Shown here: positions 26,871 to 34,024 of the stretch, one piece after another
Layout: each line of letters starts with the position of its first letter
How positions within the stretch are numbered: the first letter of the stretch is position 1
NCBI RefSeq assembly: GCF_017744555.1
Contig: NZ_JAGIBD010000004.1
Location: 1 to 64,000, forward strand
Length of the DNA: 64,000 bases
Source: Cellulomonas sp.
GTDB lineage: Bacteria; Actinomycetota; Actinomycetes; Actinomycetales; Cellulomonadaceae
Direction: 5' to 3'
Translations under genes and position numbers: made by a program
The notes under the pieces: generated by a model
Databases searched by the model: none
Told to the model about the DNA's origin: nothing
The model's input: the letters and a program-made list of their open reading frames with translations, nothing else

Positions 26871-26943
26871 TGGCAGAAGATCAACGGTCGTCGTCAGTTC
26901 TGCCACTCGTGGCAGATTCTCCTCAGGAGAAGACTTTCTGCCA
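26871..26943. promoter_or_regulatory. Four-half-site operator array (TGGCAGAA / TTCTGCCA)
   Basis: TGGCAGAA at 26871-26878, TTCTGCCA at 26898-26905, TGGCAGAT at 26910-26917 and TTCTGCCA at 26936-26943. They form two inverted pairs, 35 and 34 bp long, back to back; the inner pair makes TCTGCCA-CTCG-TGGCAGA. The array fills the divergent promoter region and its last base is the A of the small gene's ATG. An AraC-type dimer is the natural ligand. Confidence 0.7.
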
Positions 26944-27113
26944 TGACGACGTTCTGGATCGTTCTCGGCCTTGTCCTCGCGGCCTGGTGGGTCGCCCGTC
27001 TCGTCGTCGCCGTCCGCCGTGACGGCCTCGGCCAGCGCGGTGGCCCGCGCTCACGCAACGACTGGTCGGACCTCGCGACCGACCTGCCGAGCCACCCGTA
27101 CCGCATCCCCTGA
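26943..27113 (+). CDS. Small membrane protein, divergent from the GlxA-type regulator
   Basis: A 56-residue protein: MTTFWIVLGLVLAAWWVARL forms one hydrophobic helix at residues 3-22, then a basic, Gly/Arg-rich cytosolic tail. AGGAG lies 13 bases before the ATG, a long but usable spacing. Start and promoter are overlapped by the operator array of the neighbouring AraC-type regulator, so it is probably that regulator's target. I do not recognise the family. Confidence 0.6.
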   Translation: MTTFWIVLGLVLAAWWVARLVVAVRRDGLGQRGGPRSRNDWSDLATDLPSHPYRIP

Positions 27114-27257
27114 CGTCCCGCCCGGTTCGTCCCGTCCCGCGCACCTGCGGGACCTCGAAAGCGTGACAGGCCCGGAGATGAACCGACTCCTCGCGCCCCG
27201 CACTGCGACACTTGTCCGCGAGCCCCACCGGGCTCGCGCAGGCGCGGACGGCGAGGA

Positions 27258-27866
27258 GTGGTGCACGTGGGTGAGCTGCCGCTGCGGCTCGCGGTGGTCG
27301 GCGACGAGCTGGCTGCCGGCGTCGGCGACCCGAAGGGTCTGGGCTGGGTGGGTCGGGTGTCGGCCCGCACCCCGACACCCGACCCCCTGACGGTGCTCAC
27401 GCTCGCCGTCCCCGGCGAGACCAGCACCGAGCTCGGCGCCCGCTGGGAGGACGAGGTGGCGCGCCGCCTGTCCCCCGAGGCGGACAACCGGCTCGTCGTG
27501 GCGCTCGGCCGCGCCGACGTGGCCGCAGGGCTGTCGCTCGCGCGCAGCCGCCTCAACCTCGCGAACATCCTCGACGTCGCCGAGCAGCGACGGATCCCCG
27601 CGTTCGTCGTCGGGCCGCCCCCGGGGAGCACGGCCGACGCGGACAAGCTGGCCGACCTGTCCGCCGCTTTCGCCGACGTCGCGAACCGCCGCCGTGTGCC
27701 GTTCGTCGACACGTACAGCCCGCTCGCGGCGCACGACCAGTGGCTCGGCGACCTGGCCGCCGGCAACGGCGTGCTGCCCGGTCAGGCCGGGTACGGGCTC
27801 ATGGCCTGGCTCGTGTTGCACACCGGCTGGCACTCCTGGCTCGGGCTGCCCGAGGACGGCGCCTGA
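27258..27866 (+). CDS. SGNH/GDSL-fold protein lacking its catalytic residues
   Basis: About 200 residues with the layout of a GDSL esterase. Block I is VVGDELAAGVGD, with Glu where the nucleophile Ser belongs. Block III is ALGRADVAAG, with Ala for Asn. Block V is NGVLPGQAGYGLMAWLV, where the usual D-x-x-H is gone and Leu replaces His. The fold seems kept while the Ser-His chemistry is lost, so a binding or regulatory role is more likely than hydrolysis. GTG at 27267 has GAGGAG 8 bases upstream and may be the true start. The reading is mine from motifs. Confidence 0.7.
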   Translation: MVHVGELPLRLAVVGDELAAGVGDPKGLGWVGRVSARTPTPDPLTVLTLAVPGETSTELGARWEDEVARRLSPEADNRLVVALGRADVAAGLSLARSRLNLANILDVAEQRRIPAFVVGPPPGSTADADKLADLSAAFADVANRRRVPFVDTYSPLAAHDQWLGDLAAGNGVLPGQAGYGLMAWLVLHTGWHSWLGLPEDGA

Positions 27867-27892
27867 CCGCTCCCACCGGGCGGCGGGAGCGG
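27867..27892 (+). terminator. Terminator of the SGNH-like gene
   Basis: CCGCTCCC (27867-27874) pairs with GGGAGCGG (27885-27892) around a 10-base GC loop, directly after the stop codon. Confidence 0.5.
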
Positions 27893-27996
27893 CTCGGTCG
27901 GCCCCGGCGGCGGCGGCGTCGACCGCCGGACGGGCGAGCCCGGAGGGCCGCCCGTCAGGAGCAGTCGACGCCACCGCCAGAGCAGCATCGCCACCC

Positions 27997-28608
27997 TCAG
28001 CGCAGGGTCGCGCGGACCGCCGTGAGGGCGGTGTCGAGGACCGTGCGCAGGGTGTCGACCGTGAGCTGCTCGACGGCACCGCGCGCGTCGGCCCGCCGCA
28101 GGTCGGCCCGGATCTCGTCGCGGAACCGCTGGATCATCGCCTCGGCGTCCGCGGTCCGGACGTGCGACGCGAGCCGCGGGTCGTCGGCCGGCGTCGCCGC
28201 GTGCGGGACCGCGGAGGCGCGGGCCTGCTGGGCGGCGGCGGCGAGGTCGGCGCGCAGGCCGCGCATCGATCCGCGCACGTCGGCCCGCACCTCCTCGGCC
28301 CGTTCACGGACCGTCTCGGCGATGCCCTCCTCGAGGTGGGCGAGGTCGTCGCTGCGCGCGGCGAGCTCGGCCCGGCCGGCGTCGGTGAGGAAGTAGGTGC
28401 TCTTGCGGTCCTCGTCGACCCGCCGGACGAGGCCTTCCTCCTCCAGCCGGGCGAGCCGGGGGTACACCGTGCCCGGACTGGGCCGGTAGGTCCCGCCGAA
28501 GCGGTCCGAGAGGGCCGTGATGAGCTCGTAGCCGTGCTTCGGCCCGGACTCGAGCAGCGACAGCAGGTACAGCCGCAGCTGACCGTGCGCGAACACCGGC
28601 GCCATCAT
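27997..28608 (-). CDS. PadR-family transcriptional regulator
   Basis: A 203-residue regulator. Residues 1-90 are the PadR winged helix (GQLRLYLLSLLESGPKHGYELITALSDRFGG; PSPGTVYPRLARLEEEGLV; TYFLTDAG). A long, charged helical C-terminal part follows, probably for dimerisation (Vir/AphA-like). Its ATG overlaps the DUF4097 stop (TGATG). Operon partners of this kind are common: the PadR protein represses its own operon, here most likely through the palindromes at 29438-29509. Confidence 0.88.
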   Translation of the reverse strand: MMAPVFAHGQLRLYLLSLLESGPKHGYELITALSDRFGGTYRPSPGTVYPRLARLEEEGLVRRVDEDRKSTYFLTDAGRAELAARSDDLAHLEEGIAETVRERAEEVRADVRGSMRGLRADLAAAAQQARASAVPHAATPADDPRLASHVRTADAEAMIQRFRDEIRADLRRADARGAVEQLTVDTLRTVLDTALTAVRATLR

Positions 28609-29423
28609 CAGCCGACTCCCGTCCCCGCGCCGCGCAGCACGGTCACGTGACCGGACACGGTGCTCGCCTGCACGAAGCACTCCCCGTCGCCGGTGCGCAG
28701 GTCCACCTTGCGCTGCCCCGGCGCGGAGCCCTTGTAGTCCTCGCCGTCGATGACGATGCGGCCGGACACGGACTGCGCCTTGACCTGCACGCCGTGCCCC
28801 TGCGGGAGGCGGACGGTGACGTCGCCGGAGACCGTCGACGCGGTGACGGACGACGTGCCGGCCGTGACGTCGAGCGTGAGCGCGCCCGAGACCGTGTTCG
28901 CCTGCACCAGGCTGAGCCGGCCGGACGCGGCGAGCTCGCCGGACACCGAGTTGAGGCGCAGGTCGCCGGCGTGGTCGCGGACGACGACCTCGCCGGACAC
29001 CGTCTTGGCGGCGAGCCGTCCCCGCGTGCCGTCGACCACGAGCGAGCCGGTCACGGTCGAGACCGACGAGTCCTCCGCGATGCCCGCGAGGAGGCCCTCG
29101 GCGCTCACCGTGCCCAGCTTGGCGGCGACGTGCCGGGGGACGGCGATGTGCACGTCGGCGCGGTCCTTGTCGCGGAAGTTGAGGAACCTCTCGACGAAGC
29201 CTTCCCACCCGCCCAGGGTGAAGGAGTACCCCACCCTCAGCTCACCGTTCTGGAGGCCGATCTCGAGCGGCCGGCCGTCGACGCCGTGCACCTCGATCCG
29301 CACGCCGTCCTCGTCGTGCGCGACCACGTCGACGCGACCGCCGACGAGCTGCACCCTCAGGGAGTCGATCTGCTCGACCTCGATGATCTGCGGGCCGGCG
29401 ACGACCCAGGTCTCGGTTGCCAT
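28608..29423 (-). CDS. DUF4097 beta-strand-repeat protein
   Basis: A 271-residue protein built of short repeats with the core TVSGE/TVSGD/SVSGR every 17-25 residues (for example AAKTVSGEVVVRD, LNSVSGELAASG, ANTVSGALTLD, ASTVSGDVTVRL). These are predicted to form a right-handed beta-solenoid. No signal peptide or membrane helix is visible, so it is probably cytosolic or peripherally membrane-bound. Family function is unknown. It is the promoter-proximal partner of padR, and three A/T-rich or palindromic sites precede it. Confidence 0.85.
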   Translation of the reverse strand: MATETWVVAGPQIIEVEQIDSLRVQLVGGRVDVVAHDEDGVRIEVHGVDGRPLEIGLQNGELRVGYSFTLGGWEGFVERFLNFRDKDRADVHIAVPRHVAAKLGTVSAEGLLAGIAEDSSVSTVTGSLVVDGTRGRLAAKTVSGEVVVRDHAGDLRLNSVSGELAASGRLSLVQANTVSGALTLDVTAGTSSVTASTVSGDVTVRLPQGHGVQVKAQSVSGRIVIDGEDYKGSAPGQRKVDLRTGDGECFVQASTVSGHVTVLRGAGTGVG

Positions 29424-29437
29424 CTCACGCTCCTGTT

Positions 29438-29451
29438 CGCGATATATCTCG
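29438..29451. promoter_or_regulatory. Palindromic site CGCGATATATCTCG
   Basis: The core GATATATC is a perfect palindrome with near-symmetric CG flanks, 15 bases upstream of the DUF4097 start codon. A/T-rich in a GC-rich genome; candidate PadR operator or -10 region. Confidence 0.5.
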
Positions 29452-29458
29452 TCCGCAA

Positions 29459-29476
29459 GACACGTTATATCGTGTC
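29459..29476. promoter_or_regulatory. Palindromic site GACACG-N6-CGTGTC
   Basis: Perfect 6-bp arms around TTATAT. Second candidate operator of the DUF4097/PadR operon, 21 bases further upstream than the first, about two helical turns. Confidence 0.5.
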
Positions 29477-29495
29477 GGCGGCCCCGCGCAAGACT

Positions 29496-29509
29496 CGCGA
29501 CATGTCGCG
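29496..29509. promoter_or_regulatory. 14-bp perfect palindrome CGCGACATGTCGCG
   Basis: Third symmetric site of the same promoter region, 20 bases beyond the second. Its ACATGT core recalls PadR-type ATGT/ACAT half-sites. Confidence 0.45.
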
Positions 29510-29521
29510 TTTCCGGGAACG

Positions 29522-29562
29522 CGAGAGCGGGCCGCCCCCGCGCCGGGGACGGCCCGCTCTCG
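29522..29562 (-). terminator. pilT terminator
   Basis: Perfect 13-bp stem CGAGAGCGGGCCG (29522-29534) / CGGCCCGCTCTCG (29550-29562). The 15-base loop holds an inner CCCC/GGGG pair. It begins 5 bases after the pilT stop and may also insulate the DUF4097 promoter. Confidence 0.75.
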
Positions 29563-29567
29563 GCAGA

Positions 29568-30671
29568 TCACATCGCCAGGCCGGCCTGGCGCAGCTCGAC
29601 GGTGAGGTCGTGCGGGTTCGACGAGGCGCTCATGGCCTCCTCGTACGTGATGACGTCGTCGCGGACCAGCCGGAACAGGTGCTGGTCGAACGTCTGCATC
29701 TTGTAGAAGTCGCCCTCGCGGATGAGGTCGAGCAGCGGCGGGGCCTCCTGCGGGTCGAGGATCGCCTCGGCCGTGCGGCCCGTGTTCACCATGACCTCGA
29801 CCGCCGGCTGTCGCCCGTTGCCGTCCGCCTTGCGCACGAGCCGCTGCGAGATGATCCCGCGCAACGCCTGCGACAAGGCCACGCGCACCTGCTTCTGCTC
29901 GTGCGGCGGGAAGAAGTCGATGATGCGGTTGATCGTCTCGGGCGCGTCGATCGTGTGGAGCGTCGACAGCACCAGGTGGCCCGTCTCCGCGGCCGACAGC
30001 GCAGCCCGGACCGTCTCGACGTCACGCATCTCGCCGACGAGGATCACGTCGGGGTCCTGGCGCATCGCGGCGCGCAGCGCGACCGTGAAGTCGGCCGTGT
30101 CCTGCCGCACCTCGCGCTGCGACACGATCGCCTTCTTGTCCTGGTGCAGGATCTCGATCGGGTCCTCGATCGTGACGATGTTGACCTCGCGGTACGTGTT
30201 GATGAGGTCGACCATCGACGCGAGCGTCGTCGTCTTGCCGGAGCCCGTCGGGCCCGTCACCAGCACGAGGCCGCGCGGCTCGAGCGCGAGCTCGCCGACC
30301 ACCTCGGGCATGCCCAGGTCGCCCAGCGACTCGGCACCGACGGCGACCCGCCGGAACACGAGCCCGTACGTGCCACGCGCCTGGTAGGCGTTGACGCGGA
30401 ACCGGCCGACACCCGACAGCGAGTACGCGAAGTCCGCCTCGCGCGACTCGCGGAACGCCTCGACCAGGTCGTCGGGCAGGACCTCCTCGAGCATCCGCTC
30501 GGTGTCCGCCGGCTTGAGGTCCGGGACCTGCAGCTTGCGCAGGCGGCCGTCGACGCGCACCCGCGGGGCCGACCCCACCTTGCAGTGCAGGTCGGAGCCA
30601 CCCGTGCTCGCGAGGGCGTGCAGGAACGGGATCACGGACTGCGTCGCAGGCTTCGTCACGTCAGTGGACAT
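29568..30671 (-). CDS. pilT: Type IV pilus retraction ATPase PilT
   Basis: A hexameric cytosolic ATPase that disassembles type IV pili. The 367-residue protein has the N-terminal PAS-like domain (DLHCKVGSAPRVRVDGRLRKL), Walker A GPTGSGKTTT, an Asp box (VTIEDPIEILH), Walker B (DVILVGEMRDVET), a His box (STLHTIDAPETINRIIDFFP) and the C-terminal LLDLIREGDFYKMQTFDQHL of PilT. No other type IV pilus gene is in the window, so pilB, pilC and pilins must lie elsewhere if the system is complete. It is divergent from the bL37 gene. Confidence 0.93.
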   Translation of the reverse strand: MSTDVTKPATQSVIPFLHALASTGGSDLHCKVGSAPRVRVDGRLRKLQVPDLKPADTERMLEEVLPDDLVEAFRESREADFAYSLSGVGRFRVNAYQARGTYGLVFRRVAVGAESLGDLGMPEVVGELALEPRGLVLVTGPTGSGKTTTLASMVDLINTYREVNIVTIEDPIEILHQDKKAIVSQREVRQDTADFTVALRAAMRQDPDVILVGEMRDVETVRAALSAAETGHLVLSTLHTIDAPETINRIIDFFPPHEQKQVRVALSQALRGIISQRLVRKADGNGRQPAVEVMVNTGRTAEAILDPQEAPPLLDLIREGDFYKMQTFDQHLFRLVRDDVITYEEAMSASSNPHDLTVELRQAGLAM

Positions 30672-30767
30672 CGGACGATCGGGCCGCGGACTTGAGGGCT
30701 CCTCTGATGTGGGACCATGGGACGAGTCCGGCGTGCAGCACGGGCGCCAGAACCCGAGGAGACATCG

Positions 30768-30842
30768 ATGAGCAAGCGCGGCCGCAAGCGTCGTTCCCGC
30801 AAGGGCAACTCCGCGAACCACGGCAACCGTCCGAACGCCTGA
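30768..30842 (+). CDS. Ribosomal protein bL37 (24 residues)
   Basis: The 25-codon frame encodes MSKRGRKRRSRKGNSANHGN plus RPNA. It closely resembles the actinobacterial 50S protein bL37 first seen in mycobacterial ribosomes: a strongly basic start, then an ANHG(K/N)RPN ending. GAGGAG lies 7 bases before the ATG. It sits between pilT (divergent) and tandem terminator hairpins, so it is its own transcription unit, with a possible TTGAGG promoter element at 30692. It is easily missed by gene callers because of its size. Similarity is recalled, not computed. Confidence 0.85.
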   Translation: MSKRGRKRRSRKGNSANHGNRPNA

Positions 30843-30874
30843 GTCGTCCGGCGGTCACCCGCAGAGCATGGAGC

Positions 30875-30930
30875 CCGGTGCCTCGAGCACCGGAGCGCAC
30901 GAAGGCCCGGTGCCTCCGCACCGGGCCTTC
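30875..30930. terminator. Tandem hairpins between bL37 and rsrA
   Basis: The main hairpin is a perfect 13-bp stem GAAGGCCCGGTGC (30901-30913) / GCACCGGGCCTTC (30918-30930) with a CTCC tetraloop. A smaller one precedes it, CCGGTGC (30875-30881) / GCACCGG (30887-30893). The sequence CCGGTGC is shared, so the two could form alternative pairings. It serves the convergent bL37 and rsrA genes. Confidence 0.75.
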
Positions 30931-30953
30931 GGCATGTCTGGCGTCGGACGGCG

Positions 30954-31238
30954 TCAGTCCGTGGCCGTCACCCGCATGACCGTGAGCTGCTCGTGGATCC
31001 GCACCCGCAGCGCCTCGGGCGCGACCTCCTGGCAGCCACGCTTCACGAGGTGCTTCACGACGACGTCCACGTCGTACTCCTCGAGGCAGCCCCGGCACTC
31101 GGCGAGGTGCGTGCGCACCGTCTGGGCGTCGAGCTCGGGGAGCTCGGAGTCGAGGTACTCCCACAGGCGGTCCAGCGCGTCGGTGCAGTTGTTCCCGCAG
31201 CCGCCGGCGTGCGCGGCCGGCTCCTCCCACTCGCTCAT
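30954..31238 (-). CDS. rsrA: Redox-sensing anti-sigma factor RsrA
   Basis: A 94-residue zinc-containing anti-sigma factor that holds SigR under reducing conditions and releases it on disulfide formation. The ZAS motif H-x3-C-x2-C is present as HLAECRGC, with further cysteines near the N-terminus ([11 protein letters not shown]) and a late one (RGCQE). The length suits RsrA of mycothiol-producing actinobacteria. Its ATG overlaps the sigR stop (ATGA), keeping sigma and anti-sigma synthesis coupled. Confidence 0.93.
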   Translation of the reverse strand: MSEWEEPAAHAGGCGNNCTDALDRLWEYLDSELPELDAQTVRTHLAECRGCLEEYDVDVVVKHLVKRGCQEVAPEALRVRIHEQLTVMRVTATD

Positions 31239-31861
31239 CGAGCACCCTCCGGTGCGGTCGGCGCCGAGGCGACCAGGCCACGACCACGCGCGTAGTCCGT
31301 GAGCATCTCGCGCAGCTGCGCGCGGCCACGGTGAAGCCGGGACATCACCGTCCCGATCGGCGTGCCCATGATCTCGGCGATCTCCTTGTAGGCGAAGCCC
31401 TCCACGTCGGCCAGGTACACAGCGATCCGGAACTCCTCGGGGATCCGCTGCAGGGCGTCCTTGACGTCGGAGTCGGGCAGGTGGTCGAGCGCCTCCGCCT
31501 CGGCGGACCGCAGCCCGCTCGACGTGTGCGACTCGGCCCGCGCGAGCTGCCAGTCCTCGATCTCCTCGGACCGGGACTGCTGCGGCTCCCGCTGCTTCTT
31601 GCGGTACGAGTTGATGTACGTGTTGGTGAGGATCCGGTAGAGCCAGGCCTTGAGGTTCGTCCCGGGCCGGTACTGGTGGAACGCGGCGAACGCCTTCGCG
31701 AACGTCTCCTGGACCAGGTCCTCGGCGTCCGCGGGGTTGCGCGTCATGCGCAGGGCAGCGCCGTACAGCTGGTCCAGGTAGACCAGCGCCTCGGCCTCGA
31801 ACCGCTCGGTGCGCGCCGCGTCGTCCTCGGACTCGGGGGCGCGGTTGATGTCCTCGCTCAT
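31235..31861 (-). CDS. sigR: Thiol-oxidative-stress ECF sigma factor SigR (SigH/RpoE group)
   Basis: An ECF sigma factor of 208 residues from the inner ATG. Region 2 is [27 protein letters not shown]...[22 protein letters not shown]; region 4 is [47 protein letters not shown]. It directs transcription of thioredoxin, mycothiol and proteostasis genes in relatives. The frame stays open for 47 more codons upstream to an ATG at 32002, just behind a GGAAT-N18-GTT promoter. A second, longer isoform like Streptomyces SigR' is therefore likely. Confidence 0.95.
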   Translation of the reverse strand: MSEDINRAPESEDDAARTERFEAEALVYLDQLYGAALRMTRNPADAEDLVQETFAKAFAAFHQYRPGTNLKAWLYRILTNTYINSYRKKQREPQQSRSEEIEDWQLARAESHTSSGLRSAEAEALDHLPDSDVKDALQRIPEEFRIAVYLADVEGFAYKEIAEIMGTPIGTVMSRLHRGRAQLREMLTDYARGRGLVASAPTAPEGAR

Positions 31862-32002
31862 CGCACGCGAGCCTAGTCCGTCTTTCTGAGGGTCACCTGA
31901 GGGGGGCGTCCACGGGCCGAACAGCGAGTCGATCGTGGGGAGCCTCGGGTCGGTCCGCGGCTCGGGCCGGGTCTCGGGTCGCGTCAGGGCGGCGCAGCTC
32001 AT
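31862..32002 (-). other. sigR: In-frame N-terminal extension of SigR (putative SigR' isoform)
   Basis: Forty-seven codons from ATG 32002 run without a stop into the sigR ATG. The translated extension starts [15 protein letters not shown] and is Pro/Asp-rich, apparently unstructured. In Streptomyces an auto-induced promoter makes a longer, unstable SigR' with a 55-residue extension, which limits the response in time. Position, length and promoter here fit the same arrangement; that the extension is translated is inferred. Confidence 0.65.
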
Positions 32003-32011
32003 GGGGAGCAC

Positions 32012-32037
32012 AACCACGACCGGACGACGACCATTCC
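32012..32037 (-). promoter_or_regulatory. SigR-dependent promoter of sigR
   Basis: On the minus strand GGAAT (32037-32033), 18 bases, then GTT (32014-32012), an exact match to the SigR/SigH consensus GGAAT-N18/19-GTT. The predicted transcription start, near 32005, is just before the ATG of the long isoform at 32002. Confidence 0.75.
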
Positions 32038-32140
32038 CGCGACGGTGCGGCGGCCCCACCACGGCACTAGCGTGACCCGCAGGGCGTGCACCGCGCGCCG
32101 GACGACAGGCGCGCCCCGCGCGCCGGACGAGGAGAAGCCC

Positions 32141-32650
32141 GTGCTGCTGCGTCGAGTCGCCCGCTCGCTGTTCGCCTCCTGGTTCGTCTCGGAGGGCCTG
32201 GGCGTCGTCCGGCACCCCGCACCCCACGCCGCCGACGCCGCCGCCGCGCTGTCCGCGTGGCGCGCCCGCCTGCCGGAGGCGGCGATCGACGTCGTCCCGG
32301 GCGGTCTGCTGCGTCGGGAGCTCACCGACCGCCAGCTCACGACCGCCGTCCAGCTCCACGGTGCCGCCCTCGCCGGCGCCGGCCTGCTGCTCGCGCTCGG
32401 CAAGGCGCCACGCACGGCGGCCTTGCTGCTCGCTGCGCTCACGGCGCCGCTCGTCGTCGTCAACCTGCCCGACAAGCGCGCCGACGCGGGCGACCGCGTG
32501 CTGCGGCAGCAACGCCGTGACCGGCTGGTCCGGGCGCTGTCGTTCGCCGCGGGCGCCGTGATCGTCGCCGCGGACCGGGAGGGCCGTCCGGGGATCACCT
32601 GGCGGGTGCAGCACGCGCTCGAGGAGCGGGCCGCATCCGGCGACGACTGA
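32141..32650 (+). CDS. DoxX-family membrane protein
   Basis: A 169-residue protein from GTG at 32141 (GAGGAGAA just upstream). The start [20 protein letters not shown] is the usual DoxX first helix. The middle holds two further hydrophobic segments ([39 protein letters not shown]). Family members have about four helices, and a mycobacterial relative (DoxX with SodA and SseA) acts in thiol and oxidative-stress defence. Being divergent from sigR, it could belong to the same regulon, but no second GGAAT-type promoter facing it is evident. Confidence 0.75.
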   Translation: MLLRRVARSLFASWFVSEGLGVVRHPAPHAADAAAALSAWRARLPEAAIDVVPGGLLRRELTDRQLTTAVQLHGAALAGAGLLLALGKAPRTAALLLAALTAPLVVVNLPDKRADAGDRVLRQQRRDRLVRALSFAAGAVIVAADREGRPGITWRVQHALEERAASGDD

Positions 32651-32697
32651 CCGGCCGACCGGCGTGGACGCCCCCGAGGCGCTCGAAGGCAGGGCAC

Positions 32698-32703
32698 TAA
32701 CCT
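32698..32703 (+). promoter_or_regulatory. -10 element of aroA, leaderless type
   Basis: TAACCT ends 7 bases before the aroA ATG, and no ribosome-binding site is present. Confidence 0.55.
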
Positions 32704-32710
32704 GGGCGCC

Positions 32711-34024
32711 ATGACGCTCCTCGACGCCGCGACGCCGCCGGCCGCCGCCCTGTGGCCGGCCCCGCAGGCCCACGGGCCGCTCGACGCCCTCGTCGACGTG
32801 CCGGGGTCGAAGTCGCTCACCAACCGCTATCTCGTACTGGCGGCGCTGGCCGACGGTCCCGGACGGCTGCGCGGGGCGCTGCGGTCGCGCGACACGCGGC
32901 TCATGGCGGAGGCGCTGGGCGCGCTCGGGGTGCGCGTCGAGGACGACGGCGCCGACTGGGTCGTCACACCCGGGACGCTCTCGGGCAGCACGACCATCCA
33001 CTGCGGGCTCGCGGGCACCGTCATGCGGTTCCTGCCCGCCGTCGCGGCGCTCGCCGACGGTCCGGTGCGGTTCGACGGCGACGCCACCGCGCTCGTGCGG
33101 CCGATGGGTCCGGTGCTCGCGGCGCTGCGCCAGCTCGGCGTGCGGGTCGACGAGCACGGCGAGCCCGGTCACCTGCCGTTCACGGTGCACGGTCGCGGCG
33201 GCCTGCTCGGCGGCCAGGTCGACGTGGACGCGTCGGGGTCCAGCCAGTTCGTCTCGGGGCTGCTGCTCGCCGCCGCGCGGTTCACGCACGGGCTCACGAT
33301 CCGGCACACCGGCCGGACGCTGCCGAGCCTCCCCCACATCGAGATGACCGTGGCGGTGCTCCGCGCCGCCGGGGTCGAGGTCGACGACTCGCGCCCGGCC
33401 ATCTGGCACGTCTCCCCCGGCCGGATCGCGGCGGGCGACGTCCGCGTCGAGCCCGACCTGTCGAACGCGGCGCCGTTCCTGTGCGCCGCGCTGGTCGCGG
33501 GCGGCACCGTGCGGGTCGCGGGCTGGCCGACGTCCACGACCCAGCCGGGCGGACTGGTGCCCGGCATCCTCGAGAAGATGGGCGGCACGGCGAGCCTCGA
33601 CGGCGACGTGCTGAGCGTCAGCGGCACCGGCGACGTCCGCGGCGTCGACCTCGACCTGCACGCCGCCGGTGAGCTCGCGCCGACCATCGCCGCGCTCGCC
33701 GCGCTGGCCGGCTCCCCCACGCGGCTGCGCGGCATCGCGCACCTGCGCGGGCACGAGACCGACCGGCTCGCGGCGCTCGCGAACGAGATCACGCGCGTGG
33801 GAGGGCAGGCCGAGCAGACGGCGGACGGTCTCGTCATCACGCCGCGACCGCTTGCTGCGGGCACCTGGAAGACGTACGAGGACCACCGGATGGCCACCGC
33901 GGGCGCGCTCGTCGGGCTGCGCGTGCCCGGGATCGAGGTCGAGGACGTCGCGACGACCAGCAAGACGCTGCCCGACTTCGTCGGGATGTGGACCGGCATG
34001 CTCGCCGGGACGGCTCCCGCCTGA
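32711..34024 (+). CDS. aroA: 3-phosphoshikimate 1-carboxyvinyltransferase (EPSP synthase)
   Basis: Sixth step of the shikimate pathway: joins shikimate-3-phosphate and phosphoenolpyruvate. The 437-residue protein shows [20 protein letters not shown], the [12 protein letters not shown] segment, [17 protein letters not shown], the catalytic Asp region [12 protein letters not shown], and the C-terminal [11 protein letters not shown]...[13 protein letters not shown]. The stop overlaps the rsgA ATG (TGATG). The aroA-rsgA-hisN order downstream of divergent sigR is typical for actinobacteria. Confidence 0.97.
   Translation: MTLLDAATPPAAALWPAPQAHGPLDALVDVPGSKSLTNRYLVLAALADGPGRLRGALRSRDTRLMAEALGALGVRVEDDGADWVVTPGTLSGSTTIHCGLAGTVMRFLPAVAALADGPVRFDGDATALVRPMGPVLAALRQLGVRVDEHGEPGHLPFTVHGRGGLLGGQVDVDASGSSQFVSGLLLAAARFTHGLTIRHTGRTLPSLPHIEMTVAVLRAAGVEVDDSRPAIWHVSPGRIAAGDVRVEPDLSNAAPFLCAALVAGGTVRVAGWPTSTTQPGGLVPGILEKMGGTASLDGDVLSVSGTGDVRGVDLDLHAAGELAPTIAALAALAGSPTRLRGIAHLRGHETDRLAALANEITRVGGQAEQTADGLVITPRPLAAGTWKTYEDHRMATAGALVGLRVPGIEVEDVATTSKTLPDFVGMWTGMLAGTAPA

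Noticed and set aside
26850-26906. Longer GlxA-type protein starting at GTG 26906
   Set aside because: It would lie inside the operator array without a ribosome-binding site, whereas ATG 26849 has a GATACT hexamer at the leaderless distance and matches the family's usual start.
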